A stretch of 64,000 nucleotides of DNA from Bradyrhizobium archetypum (GTDB lineage: Bacteria > Pseudomonadota > Alphaproteobacteria > Rhizobiales > Xanthobacteraceae). The position numbers and the translations under genes are program-made. Shown here piece after piece: positions 19,789-30,903 of this stretch. Positions within the stretch are counted from its first letter, which is position 1, and every line of letters begins with the position of its first letter. A model generated the notes under the pieces. That model was not told the origin of the DNA. It searched no databases and saw nothing but the letters and a program-made list of their open reading frames with translations. Location: the NCBI RefSeq assembly GCF_013114835.1, contig NZ_JAAVLW010000001.1, forward strand, positions 1 through 64,000, in the 5' to 3' direction.

Positions 19789-20901
19789 TCAGGCCGCAGC
19801 CTGTTCGATCGGTGAGAATGGCAGGCCGAGACTCTCGGCCACGGCCCTATAAGTTAGCCGGCCGCGGTGGACATTGAGTCCTGCGCGCAGATGCGGATTT
19901 TCGAGCACAGCGGAAAATCCCTTGTTGGCCAGAGCCAAACCAAATGGCAGCGTGGCGTTATTCAGGGCCTGGCTCGAGGTTAGCGGGACAGCTCCGGGCA
20001 TATTGGCCACACAGTAATGAATGACGCCGTCCACCTCGTACGTTGGATCTTCGTGGGTCGTCGGACGGGATGTCTCGAAGCAGCCGCCCTGATCGATAGC
20101 CACATCCACGATCACCGAGCCCTTGCGCATCGAGCTCAACATGCCGCGGCTAACAAGTTTCGGCGCACTCGCCCCGGGAACGAGCACCGCGCCAATGACT
20201 ACGTCTGCCGCAAATACCTCTTCCTCCACGGCGTCTATTGTCGAGAATCTGGTACGAACACGCCCTTCGAATAGCTCATCCAGCTCCCGAAGCCGGGGTA
20301 TCGAGCGGTCAATGATGGTGACCTCGGCACCCAAGCCCGCCGCCATCCGTGCCGCATGCGTACCGACGACGCCGCCTCCAATCACCACGATACGGGCCGG
20401 CTGAACACCGGGCACGCCACCAATCAACAGCCCCTGCCCGCCTGTATACCGCTTCAGGGCTGCACCGGCCGCCTCGATCGCAAGCCTGCCGGCGACCTCG
20501 CTCATCGGCGCAAGCAGCGGAAGGCTGCCACGTGCATCAGTCACGGTTTCGTAGGCGATCGCGGTGCAGCCAGACTTTATGAGGCCCTTAGCCTGCTCGG
20601 GGTCCGGCGCCAGATGCAGATAAGTGAAAAGGATCTGATTCTCTCGCAGCTGGGTCCATTCGGGCTGCTGGGGCTCCTTGACCTTTACGATCATCTCGCT
20701 CGATGCAAAGACTTCGTGCGCGGAGTCCAGAATCGTTGCGCCGGCCCTGCGATAATTGTCATCTGTCGCGCCAATGCCGGCGCCTGCATTAGTCTCGACT
20801 ACCACCTTGTGACCGGCCGCCACATATTCACGGACGGCTCCAGGTGTCAGGCCCACGCGATATTCGTGCGTCTTGATTTCCTTGGGAACGCCGACCTTCA
20901 T
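19789..20901 (-). CDS. ald: Alanine dehydrogenase
   Basis: The enzyme interconverts L-alanine and pyruvate with NAD+/NADH and ammonium, in the cytoplasm. The 370-residue protein has the full family pattern: KVGVPKEIKTHEYRVGLTP at the N-terminus with the pyruvate-binding Arg/Lys, FTYLHLAPD, the catalytic-His region, the Rossmann motif VVIGGGVVGTHAARMAAGLGAEVTIID and the catalytic Asp region VDVAIDQGGCFETSRPTTH and HYCVANMPGAVPLTSS. The ATG at 20901 has AAGGAG seven bases upstream and is preferred to a TTG two codons before it. A strong terminator follows. It is one of the few clearly intact metabolic genes here; in bacteroids this enzyme can convert fixed ammonium to alanine. Confidence 0.97.
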   Translation of the reverse strand: MKVGVPKEIKTHEYRVGLTPGAVREYVAAGHKVVVETNAGAGIGATDDNYRRAGATILDSAHEVFASSEMIVKVKEPQQPEWTQLRENQILFTYLHLAPDPEQAKGLIKSGCTAIAYETVTDARGSLPLLAPMSEVAGRLAIEAAGAALKRYTGGQGLLIGGVPGVQPARIVVIGGGVVGTHAARMAAGLGAEVTIIDRSIPRLRELDELFEGRVRTRFSTIDAVEEEVFAADVVIGAVLVPGASAPKLVSRGMLSSMRKGSVIVDVAIDQGGCFETSRPTTHEDPTYEVDGVIHYCVANMPGAVPLTSSQALNNATLPFGLALANKGFSAVLENPHLRAGLNVHRGRLTYRAVAESLGLPFSPIEQAAA

Positions 20902-21044
20902 TTGCAATCTCCTTAGCTAGACCCTTTCTAGCCGGAAGAGCGATTCAAACCCGCAACGCAGATGGCCAAATGGCGAAGAAATTCAGCGAATTTGACACCA
21001 TAACGCCGGTTTCCGAACAGTTAGACGCCGACTAGTCTTACTGA

Positions 21045-21185
21045 GTGTGCGCCGGGAGGCCGGCAAGGAATAGATGGTGAGAGTCCATTACGATGAAGGA
21101 GTAGCGACCCACATCGGCCCCAAGCCGTGCGGCAGCGTCCGTGAGGGCGCTGGCGAAGCGTCGGCAGGGGAGCATGCAGGCCAGC
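21045..21185 (+). mobile_element. Group II intron 5' end fragment
   Basis: The sequence begins GTGTGCGCCGGGAGGCC, fitting the GUGYG 5' consensus of group II introns, and continues with the domain I pattern GGTGAGAGTCCATTACGATG and CCACATCGGCCCCAAGCCGTG found in rhizobial introns. It is cut off after about 140 bases by an IS701 fragment. An intron ORF fragment lies far away at 58623. Confidence 0.5.
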
Positions 21186-21355
21186 CATTGACCAAGCTGC
21201 GCTGGCGCATCGAGCGCGACTATCAGGAACTCAAGCAGGAAGTCGGGCTTGGCCATTACGAGGGACGCGGCTGGCGCGGTTTCCACCACCACGCGACGCC
21301 ATGCATCGCAGCCTACGGATTTTTGATCTCCGAGAGGGAGACGATTCCCCCCTCA
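21186..21355 (+). mobile_element. IS701-family transposase internal fragment
   Basis: The frame reads LRWRIERDYQELKQEVGLGHYEGRGWRGFHHHATPCIAAYGFLISERETIPP, nearly the same as the matching part of the IS701 remnant at 18450-19230 but on the other strand. It is bounded by the group II scrap on the left and the IS110 scrap on the right. Confidence 0.75.
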
Positions 21356-21810
<455 letters not shown>

Positions 21811-21889
21811 CTGCGAGCGGACGGAGTCAAGGCCGTTAGCTGCCGGAGGCGGTGGCGCAGCGCCGGCCTTGAGCCCGGCCGATCACAGG

Positions 21890-24800
21890 TCTAGTTCAAC
21901 ACAGTTGCTCCCTGCACCACCACCACAGCGCCGCGCGCCGACAGGTGCTCAGTGAGCCGCGCCACGATCTCACCTGGCGATCCGCAAGCCGCGGATCTTC
22001 ACCTGGTCGTCGTTGCGGCCAAAAGCTCCAAATTCCCGTCCGGCAGATACCGCACCAGGTCGCCGGTCCGGTACATCCGCGCCCCCGCCTCATTGCTGAA
22101 CGGATCGGCCACAACCCGCTCCACCGTCAGCTGAGGTCGGTTCAGATAGCCACGCGCCACCCCCGCGCCGCCAATGTAAAGCTCCCCCACGGCCCCAAAC
22201 GGAACGGGTTCACCATGACTATCAAGCAGGTAAACTCGCGTGTTCGCGATCGGACGACCAATGGGAGGCAATCGCGGCCAACATGCCGGGTCAGCCACAA
22301 GATGGTGCTCCGTAACGACGTGGGTTTCTGTAGGCCCATACTGATTGATCAACCTCGCCCTTGGGTGCAATTCGAAGAACGACCTGAGCATTGGGGTGAC
22401 CCGCAATTGCTCACCCGCTGTATAGATCTCCCTCAGAGAGGGTAGCAGCACTCCCTTAGCGCCCCAGACCTCGACAAAATGATTCAACGCGACGAATGGG
22501 AGGAAAAGGCGTTCGATCGCTTCACCCCACACAAATTCCAGCAAGGCGGAGAAGTCCGCACGTGTGTCTTCCTGCACGAGCACGAGCAGCCCTCCGTCCC
22601 TCCAGCAACTGAACAATTCCTGGAACGACACGTCGAAGTTCAGAGTCGTGAACTGAAGCGTGCGTCGTTTGGGCGCGCCAAGCTCCGGTGAGGACCAGAG
22701 CAAATTCATCAGTGAGCCGTGGGACATTTCGACGCCTTTGGGAGTGCCTGATGATTCCAAGGTGTAGATCACATAGGCGAGATGGCGCGAGGTCAGACCA
22801 AGCGCGCGCGCATCCGGATTCGAGGCCGGCAGATTTGCCCAAGGCGGTGTCGCCGTCGCGAGATCGACCACCGTCAGATCGACGCCCACATCACCAAGCG
22901 CGACGTGCCCCGCCGCATCAGCCAGCACCAGCTGCGGCGCCGCATCCTCAAGAACCTGCCGCAGCCGCGCGGGCGGATAAGCCGGATCGAGCGGCAAATA
23001 CGCGCCCCCTGCCTTGAGGATCGCAAGCAGCCCCACCACCATCGCCACGCTGCGCTGAAGGCAGATCGCGACCGGCTGATCCGGCTTCACCCCTAGCGCG
23101 ATCAGATGATGTGCGAGCCGGTTCGCGTGCGCATTGAGATCGCCATAGCTTAAGTGCTCGCCCGCATAGGTCACCGCCATCGCATCCGGCGCCTGGCGCA
23201 CCTGCGCCTCAAACAGCTCATGGACGCACCGCTCCGACGGATAGGGCGCCGCCGTCCGGTTCAGCTCCTCCAAGAGGTATGCGCGCTCCTCGGACGAAAG
23301 CAGCTCAATTCGCCCCACCGGCTGCTGCGCATCGGCTATCACAGCACACAACAAGTTTTGCAAATGCTGCGTCATGCAGTCGATCTGCTTGGGCGCCAAG
23401 CGACTGGCATCAAAGCGCCACCGAAAGCTCCCATGGAGAGCGCTAACTTCAAACGTCAGCGAATCACCGGAAAGCGCTGTCTCAGAATTCGGGCTTGAAG
23501 GTAAATCACCAGCGGCAGAACAGCTATTTGTGGTCACCGTCACGCCAATCGGCCAAGGTCGGCGCGATTGTAGCGCCTCCTTGCCGCGCAACGTCGGAGA
23601 GCGCGCGATAAGATCCCGCGGAAAACTATCGTTCTCCTTCAGATCCGCGCATTCGGCCGCGACCGCCCTGCGTACTCCTGCAAAATCACGACCGAGATCG
23701 ATGGTCATTTGCATCGGCACGACAGGGGCGACAAGCACCTCCACCGCCCTCATTCCGCCTCGCGATCCATTCGTTGCGGGAGTCCACCCCAATTGAAGCT
23801 CTGATTCTCCCGTGATGCGGGCGAGATAGATCAGGCAAGCACTCAGCAAGTACTCAGTGCGATCAGCTGGCGACAACTCGGCCAAAGCACTTGGAAAGAG
23901 CCAGGAACTCGACTGCCATCTCGGGGTAGCCACAGCTTCTGAAGACGACAGAAATGGAAGCTGCAATGTCTTACACTGCTCAAGCCGCTGCCGCCAAAAC
24001 TTCTCCCGAGGCGCCAATATTCCATGGGCAACGGTTATGCTCCGCGCCTCCTCATCGCTCAAAATCGGGAGGCGATCGCCTACATTCAGACCGGACTGCC
24101 TCGCGAGCGTCCGTGCATCCAGAGTCAGACCGTCTGAGCTGGCAAACCAAACATCAACATCCTCTGTCCTTGTCGCCACACGCCAGTTGCTGCGGTGGAT
24201 GTCAACCAGGGCCCCTGCCGGCAGGCCGCAGCGTCCAGCAGATACCTCCAAGCGCCTGACTGCGACAACATCATCGCCCAGGAGCGCCTTGGGCAGACAC
24301 CACGGATTGAAATGATATGGCCCATAGTCTAAGGGGCGTGTGATCGCTGAGATGTCTTGCGCGGATCGATTCCATCGCAGACAGCCCGCAGCATCCGGGT
24401 ATCGACGCCTCGGAAACACACTTCCATGCGCTAGCGCCTGCGGACCAGCATGGAGCTCTCCATTCGTTAAGTCAGCTAGAAGCTCTCGGAAAGCTTCGAC
24501 AGCGGCTTCATGACATTTGAGGTTCAGGGTCAACGCCGTATCGGTTGACGCAATAGAAACTTGGCGCTCAACCACCAACTCGCCCGGATTAATACCATTA
24601 TTGCCACGATGCCACGCGACGTCATAGTCGGTCTCTTGGGCTTGCCGCGCCCAAGACACCGAATGAGCTCCCACATATCGCGGCAAGGGACCGTCTTGAT
24701 AAATGAAAGCGCCTTCACGGACTCGGGCAAACACATCCGGTGGCAATATGAATGGATTTCCGACGGAGAATATCCACTCTACCGGATCGGCATTCATTAA

Positions 24801-25052
24801 CGCGGAGAGCTCTTCAACATTCTCTACGCACAAGATATTGGCGCGAGCAGCCCAATCCCGGAATATGGCGTCCGCGCATAGCGCCGCGCAGACGACATGA
24901 CCCATCTTACCTACTAGCTGAGCACATCTGATAGCTAGAGTACCACCACCAACAAAGATGCTGGAGCGAATTGATGCGGCTGCAGGTAGTTGGCCATCCC
25001 AATCGCCCGATTTCCAAGCGCCTGCGAGCACCGAAGCAGACCAATGTGCCAT
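21890..25052 (-). pseudogene. Truncated NRPS: formyltransferase-like / half condensation / adenylation
   Basis: The 1017-residue open frame has an Fmt-like domain (about 30-310), a C-terminal half of a condensation domain (about 350-580, no HHxxxDG) and an adenylation domain (about 600-1017). The Fmt motif reads FIYQDGPLPRYVG where NxH is expected, and GINPGE where the catalytic Asp of GxDxGD/E is expected, so all three catalytic residues (N, H, D) appear changed. The A3 loop reads YTLESSGTPKG instead of YTSGSTGTPKG. A-domain pocket read by eye: D-V-Q-F-Y-A-Q-V-V, with Asp235 kept. A one-base loss near 22018 shifts the frame before the A10 lysine; the original frame (GRNDDQVKIRG) continues briefly and ends near 21890 at an IS110 scrap. 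The carrier domain and everything after are lost. Confidence 0.85.
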
Positions 25053-25586
25053 GTTTAGCTACTCCATACTGTAGGTTGGGGAATTATCGCCGTATGCGCC
25101 GCACCACATCGCGACTTAATCCGGTCACACTGGTTTGCATTCGCTCGGGAGTAACAGGGTTGAACGCTAGTCAAAGCCGGCCATTGAGAGGTATCCAGCG
25201 CGATCAACACAGTGGCCCCCGTGATGGAAACGGCAAAGCTTCACTTGATGAAGGTGCACTCAACAGTGCAGCCCTCATGACGTGGATTTGGATCAGTCAA
25301 GCAAGCTTCATCTGTCTCCGGAGGCGGGCAGCTGCGGGATCGCCATGATCGCAACAGATCTTTCACCGTCTCCCAGCAATCAGCGTGCCACCCAAAACAT
25401 TGAGCAGGCCTGCTTGAAAAGGAACAACTCCATGCACTTCGCGCCGAGGCGGAGAATACTTAAGTATTGGTGTCGAGTTGCGGACAGAACGTCCTCAACT
25501 GGACATGGCTGAACACGACATACAGGTAATCAGATGACGAACGTGACCTCTTGAGGCGAACTTGCACGTCTGCTTAAGGATGACGC
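25053..25586. other. Gap without a recognised gene
   Basis: The region upstream of the truncated NRPS holds only short plus-strand ORFs without recognisable motifs. It may contain the NRPS promoter, but no convincing -35/-10 or regulator site was identified. Confidence 0.35.
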
Positions 25587-26000
25587 TCAACGGATGACGA
25601 GGTCCCTTCGGTTTTTGACGACAATCTTGTCTTGAAAGGTTTCTCGTAATGAGCGCCTGAACATCAGATCCGCCGCTAAAACCCTTATCCAAGTGGCGCA
25701 ATTCAAAATCGCCAGGCGGGATCTTGAGCAATTCACTGTCCTGAAACAGTCGCACAAAAGTCGAAAATAGCCTTGGTCAACCCTGCCAATTTTATCCGAC
25801 AGTACATTCACATCGCGCTTGAGGACGAACGAATAGCTTCTTTTCGTTTGGTCATAACACTCGCCAGCAAAAAGGCCCTCTCCGATGTCCTTCATTAGGC
25901 TATTGCCGCTTTCGAGACGTTCTCCCTCAAAGACAATCCATCCTACAGCTTCGCGATGATTATCGATGCAATGCCGGAGGGCTGACCGGCGCGATGCCAA
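25587..26000 (-). CDS. Unrecognised protein, possibly a frameshifted remnant
   Basis: This 137-residue ORF reads with natural-looking composition in its middle (NHREAVGWIVFEGERLESGNSLMKDIGEGLFAGECYDQTKR and RDVNVLSDKIGRVDQGYFRLL). A second minus-strand frame at 25495-25755 continues plausibly (RLFQDSELLKIPPGDFELRHLDKGFSGGSDV), so a frameshift near 25745 is likely. I do not recognise a family. It lies between the truncated NRPS and an ABC exporter gene on the same strand. Confidence 0.35.
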   Translation of the reverse strand: MASRRSALRHCIDNHREAVGWIVFEGERLESGNSLMKDIGEGLFAGECYDQTKRSYSFVLKRDVNVLSDKIGRVDQGYFRLLCDCFRTVNCSRSRLAILNCATWIRVLAADLMFRRSLRETFQDKIVVKNRRDLVIR

Positions 26001-26023
26001 TCAGCTACAGAAGGTAAATAGCG

Positions 26024-27862
26024 CTAAGGCTTCGAGGATGCGGCCACCCATGCTTTAGTCTGGCCTGCCGCCGAGATCTGACCGAACTCGATGGCCTGCC
26101 GCTCGAACAGCCCGCGATAAACGCCGCCCGGCCACGCGATCAGCGCGGCGTGGGTGCCCTGCTCGACGATCTCGCCGCGGTCGAACACCAGGATTCGATC
26201 GAGGCTGCGCACCGTCGACAGCCGGTGTGCGATCACGATCGAGGTTCGTCCCTTCATCAGCCGCTCCATCGCCTGCTGGATCAGCGCCTCCGATTCCGAA
26301 TCGAGACTGGAGGTCGCCTCGTCCAGGATCAGGACCGGTGCATCCGCCAGGAACGCGCGCGCCAGCGCGACACGCTGCCGCTCGCCGCCCGACAGCTTTA
26401 CGCCGCGCTCGCCCACCAGCGTGCCGTAGCCCTTCGGCAGGTGCAGGATGAAGTCATGCGCATTCGCGAGCCGTGCCGCTTGCTCGATTGCCGCCATGCT
26501 GGCGCCGGGCCGGCCATAGGCGATGTTCTCTGCCAGGGAGCGGTGAAACAAGATTGGCTCCTGCTGCACAATCGCGATTTGGCTGCGCAACGATTGCTGC
26601 GTCGCTTTCGCGATATCCTGGCCGTCGATCAGGATACGGCCGCCAGAGACGTCGTAGAGCCGCTGCACCAGCTTGACGAACGTGGTCTTGCCGGAGCCGG
26701 AACGGCCGACCAGACCGACCCGCTCGCCGGCGCGGACGGCAATCGACAATCCCTCGTAGAGCGGCGCGCGATGCCCGCGATAAAGGAAAGTCACGTCCTC
26801 GAAGATGATCATTCCGCCCTGAATGTCGATCGGCTTGGCGTCGGGCGCATCGGCAATGCCGATCGGCTCACCATGGATGGTGACAAGCTCCTCCATGTCG
26901 TTCACCGAACGCTGCAGATTATTGATGTGCATGCCGACGTCGCGCAGGTAGGCGTGGATGACGTAATAGCTTGTCAGCACATAGGTGACGTCTCCCGGCG
27001 AGGCGCGGCCGGCGATCCACAGCAGGATCGCGCCGCCGATCACGGAAGCGCGGAAGCACAGCAGCATCACTAGCTGCACTGTGCTGCTGGCATTGTAGCG
27101 CAGCCAGCTGCGCATTAGCCGCTTCCGCCAGCGGCTGACGACACGGTCAAGCCGAGCATCCTCACGCGCCTCCGCGCCGAAGGATTTCACCACAGCATTG
27201 CAGGTGAGCGAGTCCGCCAGCGTGCCGCCGAGCCTGGTGTCCCAACTGTTGGAGACGCGCGCTGCCGGCGCGATGTAGCCGATCGTGAATGCCATAGTCA
27301 TCGCGACATAGATCACCGCGCCGAGGCCGATCACCCCGCCGAGGATCGGCCAACGCAGACCGAGCAGAATCATCGAGCCCACGAGCACGGCCAGGGACGG
27401 CAACAACGCCATCAGGATCGTGTTGTTGAGCAGGTCGAGCGCCCACATGCCGCGCGTGATCTTGCGCACGGTGGAGCCGGCGAAAGAGTTGGCGTGCCAG
27501 TCAGTCGAGAACCGCTGCACTCGCATGAAGGCCTCGCGCGCCACATCCGACATCGTCTTCAGCGTGAACGGCACGATCGCCCGCAAGCCCGTAAACCGGA
27601 GTATGATCGAGAGCAGACCAAGCGCGAGGATGCCGCCGAATGCGACGAACGCCGCCTGCCGTGCTGCCTGGTCGGACGCACCTGACGTCAGCGCGTCGAC
27701 CAAGTGGCCGGAATAGACCGGCATAAACAAGTCAGCGACCGTCGCGCCTAAGAAGCCGAGGAGGACGATCGTGACGCGGACGGGCTGCCTCAGCCAGTGA
27801 CGGAACATGAACGGGATCACCACGCCGATTGCGGTGGGTGGTTTGTCATCTGCAACGATCAT
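26024..27862 (-). CDS. ABC exporter, fused permease-ATPase half-transporter
   Basis: This 612-residue protein (start 27862, MIVADDKPP) is an inner-membrane half-transporter acting as a dimer. Residues 1-330 hold six hydrophobic helices (for example VTIVLLGFLGATVADLFMPVYSG). The nucleotide-binding domain has Walker A GLVGRSGSGKTT, Q-loop VQQEPILF, signature LSGGERQRVALARA, Walker B VLILDEATSSLD and the switch His in VIAHRLSTV. All motifs are intact. The substrate may be lipid, peptide or drug. The frame is open to 28000, but the length and family alignment favour 27862. The gene order suggests possible linkage to the neighbouring NRPS, though about 970 bases separate them. Confidence 0.9.
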   Translation of the reverse strand: MIVADDKPPTAIGVVIPFMFRHWLRQPVRVTIVLLGFLGATVADLFMPVYSGHLVDALTSGASDQAARQAAFVAFGGILALGLLSIILRFTGLRAIVPFTLKTMSDVAREAFMRVQRFSTDWHANSFAGSTVRKITRGMWALDLLNNTILMALLPSLAVLVGSMILLGLRWPILGGVIGLGAVIYVAMTMAFTIGYIAPAARVSNSWDTRLGGTLADSLTCNAVVKSFGAEAREDARLDRVVSRWRKRLMRSWLRYNASSTVQLVMLLCFRASVIGGAILLWIAGRASPGDVTYVLTSYYVIHAYLRDVGMHINNLQRSVNDMEELVTIHGEPIGIADAPDAKPIDIQGGMIIFEDVTFLYRGHRAPLYEGLSIAVRAGERVGLVGRSGSGKTTFVKLVQRLYDVSGGRILIDGQDIAKATQQSLRSQIAIVQQEPILFHRSLAENIAYGRPGASMAAIEQAARLANAHDFILHLPKGYGTLVGERGVKLSGGERQRVALARAFLADAPVLILDEATSSLDSESEALIQQAMERLMKGRTSIVIAHRLSTVRSLDRILVFDRGEIVEQGTHAALIAWPGGVYRGLFERQAIEFGQISAAGQTKAWVAASSKP

Positions 27863-28039
27863 GGCGCCAGCAGTTTCTGCCACGCGCGGCGTAAGACCCT
27901 TTCGATCAAGACGCGATGTGCCCAACTGCTTGGCGCTACCCTCCGAGGCGACGCAATAATGCCCGGAGTTTGGGGGCTGCGATCGAAATCTTCTGCCCAT
28001 TCATCCCCTCTTTGCATAAGCGTAGCTGAATCCTTTCAA

Positions 28040-28260
28040 GGTTTGAGGGTTCCTCAAGCTGAGAGCATCGATCTGAGACATCGGCCAGCCCTGCGCGATC
28101 CGTTCGATAGTTACTGTGAGCCAGGCATGCGGATCGGCGTGGTTCATCGTCGCCCGTCTGCAGAATCATGTTGATGGCCGCGTAAGTCCGGCCGCCGCCA
28201 TGGCTGTACGCAAGGATGCATTTTGGTGACGAAGGAGTCGTTCAGCATTTTCGCGTAGAC
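28040..28260 (-). mobile_element. IS66 TnpC C-terminal scrap
   Basis: The minus strand reads GGGRTYAAINMILQTGDDE and, in a shifted frame, NHADPHAWLTVTIERIAQGWPMSQIDAL, matching the C-terminal end of IS66 transposases (VDPxAWLxDVLxRI...RIDELLPW). Nothing else of the element is visible; the rest of the 27863-28457 gap shows no gene. Confidence 0.5.
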
Positions 28261-28457
28261 GTTAAGACCGTCAGAGTATTTGCGTCATGGGATGACGGCG
28301 CGGCTTTACCTACAAGATCACGTCCGCCTCGATCCGGCCGGAGGTCATCGCAATTTGAACTCGAACCTGCGCAAACGATCCAGCGCTGTGCTCGATGATC
28401 TTTAGTTGCCACTGGCCCGCCGGAGAAATGGACGAATTGGCCAATGAGCAATTCCGA

Positions 28458-29657
28458 CTACGATTCTTTTTCAGGCTTCCTCTTCCGGCGCCTGCGCTTT
28501 GATTCTTTCGGAAACCCGTCTTGCGGAGTCGCACAAAGTGCTCCGTAGCAAGCCTTCTCACCCTTGTAGTTGGCAAGCGCTTGAACCAACAGCGACATAA
28601 CCTGCTGTTTCAGTTTGTCGGGGATAGGCTTAGGACCGTCCAACGACTTCAGCGCCACGTCGACTAACTCGATCGCGCGATCCTTGTTGCCGCTCTCATA
28701 ATAATATTGAGCGACCGCCCCATAGGACAGGAACTTGGAGCCGTCGCCGCGTTGCGGAGGATTCAGTGCCAGGATGTGTTCAGACAACTCCTTACCCATC
28801 GCAAAGCGCTCGGCAGGCGGGAAGTGAGAGTTGTCATTCGCCGGATCGAAGAGTTGGCGCATCGCCCCGGCCATCCACAGCTCGGATTTTTCATCGATCG
28901 CATCGCGAACCAATTGGCGCATGACTGGCAAGCCGGTCTGCAAGTCGCGCATTTTGTGAAGCAACAGATCCGCATGGAGCACGCGGAAGTTGACGTCGTC
29001 CGGCATCACAGCGACGGCCTCCTCGACCGCCGAAAGCGCCGTCGCCCAATCGTCGGCCTCCATCGCTGGCCGAAGTTTGGCGTAGATCGGCTTAGTCAAC
29101 GCTCTCTTGCGCGTCATTTCGCGCATTGTGCGTTCGCCTTCGACGACCCGTTCTGTATCGGCGGCTCTAGCTTCATCGCTGGTGCGCCAGCCGCCGTTAA
29201 GAATTTTCGGCAGAACGTCATCGAGTTGCGTCGGAAAACCGATAAAGGCGATGTGGCCATCACGGTCGACGACGAACGAGGTGGGAATCCCGACAGAAAA
29301 GCTCGGATCCATCCAAAGCTTGTTCATTTCGCCTGTGTAGTCGAACCCGATCCGGTAGTTGAGATTCGAGAAGTTTTCGGTCAACCATGCGTCCAAGTTG
29401 GTTCGGGCCTCGTCCGCCGTTCGAGCTCGTTCACAAGCTGCGACTCCGAGGACCTCAACTCCGCTGTCTTTGTGTCTCTCTTGCAGCTGCACCAGATGGG
29501 GCATCGCCGCCACACACGGTTTGCACCAAGTTGCCCAAAATTCGACGATGTACACTTTTCCCGGCTGAAAGGTCGTGAGGGGCTGGCCACGCAGCCAGTT
29601 CTCCACCTTGATCGGAGGAGCTGGGGACTCCATGCGCAGCACCATGTTGTTCTCCAT
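28458..29657 (-). CDS. TlpA/ResA-type thioredoxin-like protein with TPR-like C-terminal half
   Basis: The 399-residue protein begins directly with a redoxin domain (residues 10-160): PGKVYIVEFWATWCKPCVAAMPHLVQL holds the WCxxC redox centre, GIPTSFVVDRDGHIAFIG the cis-Pro motif. Residues 190-380 are helical and TPR-like (DWATALSAVEEAVAVMPDDVNFRVLHADLLL; AQYYYESGNKDRAIELVDVAL), ending in a very basic tail. No signal peptide is evident from the ATG at 29657, so it may be cytoplasmic, unlike most TlpA proteins. Its partners are unknown; it is intact and stands alone. Confidence 0.85.
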   Translation of the reverse strand: MENNMVLRMESPAPPIKVENWLRGQPLTTFQPGKVYIVEFWATWCKPCVAAMPHLVQLQERHKDSGVEVLGVAACERARTADEARTNLDAWLTENFSNLNYRIGFDYTGEMNKLWMDPSFSVGIPTSFVVDRDGHIAFIGFPTQLDDVLPKILNGGWRTSDEARAADTERVVEGERTMREMTRKRALTKPIYAKLRPAMEADDWATALSAVEEAVAVMPDDVNFRVLHADLLLHKMRDLQTGLPVMRQLVRDAIDEKSELWMAGAMRQLFDPANDNSHFPPAERFAMGKELSEHILALNPPQRGDGSKFLSYGAVAQYYYESGNKDRAIELVDVALKSLDGPKPIPDKLKQQVMSLLVQALANYKGEKACYGALCATPQDGFPKESKRRRRKRKPEKES

Positions 29658-30387
29658 AACTTTGCCAAACGTTGCGCGACTTTTTGCGCCGGCTTATCTC
29701 TCTCTCAGAACGGGGCACACGGGTTCAAGGGAAGGAGCATCGCTCGTTTTGCGCTCTGGATGCACTCAGCCCTGACTCAGTGTTGCTGGATCTCAACAGC
29801 AACAGCCGTGCCATCTTCGTCAGCGCGCATTAAGCGTCTGACTACGCTTTGAAAAAACTCCACGGCGCCCAAGCCGACCGCTGTTCTGAACTTGACGGGC
29901 TTTGTGCCGCTGTCAGGTGTTGGACACGAATTGCGCCCTTCGCGCTGCCAGAAAAGCCGATTTGATGTTGTGAGTCACCGAACGAAAACTTGCTAACCCC
30001 TCTCCCTGCCCGACAGGATTAGAAGGCGAGCGATGCTGTAGATCGGAGTCGAAAAGCCAAGGCCGTGGACCGGCGACGCGTGTTCGTGTCTATGACGACG
30101 GAACATTCGCGGGGCACTGCAGCGGGTGCTGCTTGTCGGTGCGCCTTAAAACTGCCAGTGCTCGCCATCGCACCAAGCAGTTCCTGCACCACACACAGGC
30201 TAGTACTCCGATCAGTTTTGCTGTCCAGTCGCGGGTACGGGGGTTACCTGACACTCCTATCCCGTTCTAAACTCATTGCCTCCGTATCGAAAAATATATC
30301 GCCGCTCGCCTCGATGCGGGTTTATGAGGGCGTTCATCTCACAATTTTCTGACAGGAGACCCGGCTGGGCCCCCACCCCGCTGGCCC
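29658..30387. other. Gap without a recognised gene
   Basis: No recognisable protein on either strand. Short ORFs are present but lack family motifs or good ribosome sites. Confidence 0.4.
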
Positions 30388-30502
30388 CATGAACACTCTC
30401 GTCCTAGCGCAAGCCCTGCGGATCGCCATACCGCCGATCGTCGGCTTCATAGTGCAGACCATCGAGAACATGTCGATTGCTCCGCCTACAGTTCGAGAAT
30501 AA
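30388..30502 (+). pseudogene. Polar amino acid ABC transporter permease scrap
   Basis: The plus strand reads MNTLVLAQALRIAIPPIVGFIVQTIENMSIA, matching the LPQALRIALPPLVGFxVQxIKNTSIA loop that contacts the ATPase in HisM/GlnP-type permeases. Nothing of the helices before or after it remains. Confidence 0.5.
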
Positions 30503-30569
30503 ACGTCCCGATCGATCCTGCGCGCTAGATTGTCCGTAGCGAGGCCAGTTCCCCTCTGTCAATCAAAGT

Positions 30570-30770
30570 CAGGCAACGGCAGGCGTCAGCGGCTTCTCGC
30601 TGACGGCACTTCGCGGCAAGCGCCTAGGTAGAGCGCCTTGATTTCGTCTTGGTTGCGCAATTCGGTCGAAGGGCTGGATAGCCCGGTCACAAGAACGACC
30701 GCATGGTCGGAGCGTACCGCGACCGTTCGACTACCGTTCAGCTACCAGGATCGAGAGGCCTGTTGAGCAG
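30570..30770 (-). pseudogene. Branched-chain amino acid ABC transporter ATPase (LivF) C-terminal scrap
   Basis: The minus strand contains HAVVLVTGLSSPSTELRNQDEIKALYLGA with a preceding shifted VRSR/LVAE segment, matching the LivF end (RAYVLxTGRI...L...DEVKxLYLG). The Walker motifs are absent, so it is a remnant. Confidence 0.45.
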
Positions 30771-30903
30771 ATTCCGGACGATTTTTTCCTCAAAAACACC
30801 TATTATCGAGTTATCGACAAACCAAGTGCCTCTTGGCTTTAAGCCGTGAGTTCGGTGTTCTTATTGCCCTGCGTGGGCCAGTGTTGGCTTAGCGGAGTCG
30901 ATC

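Noticed and set aside
26150..27073. 307-codon plus-strand ORF
   Set aside because: Antisense to the ABC exporter ATPase domain; the opposite strand has all Walker and signature motifs.
28707..29852. 381-codon plus-strand ORF
   Set aside because: Antisense to the thioredoxin/TPR gene; no family motif of its own.
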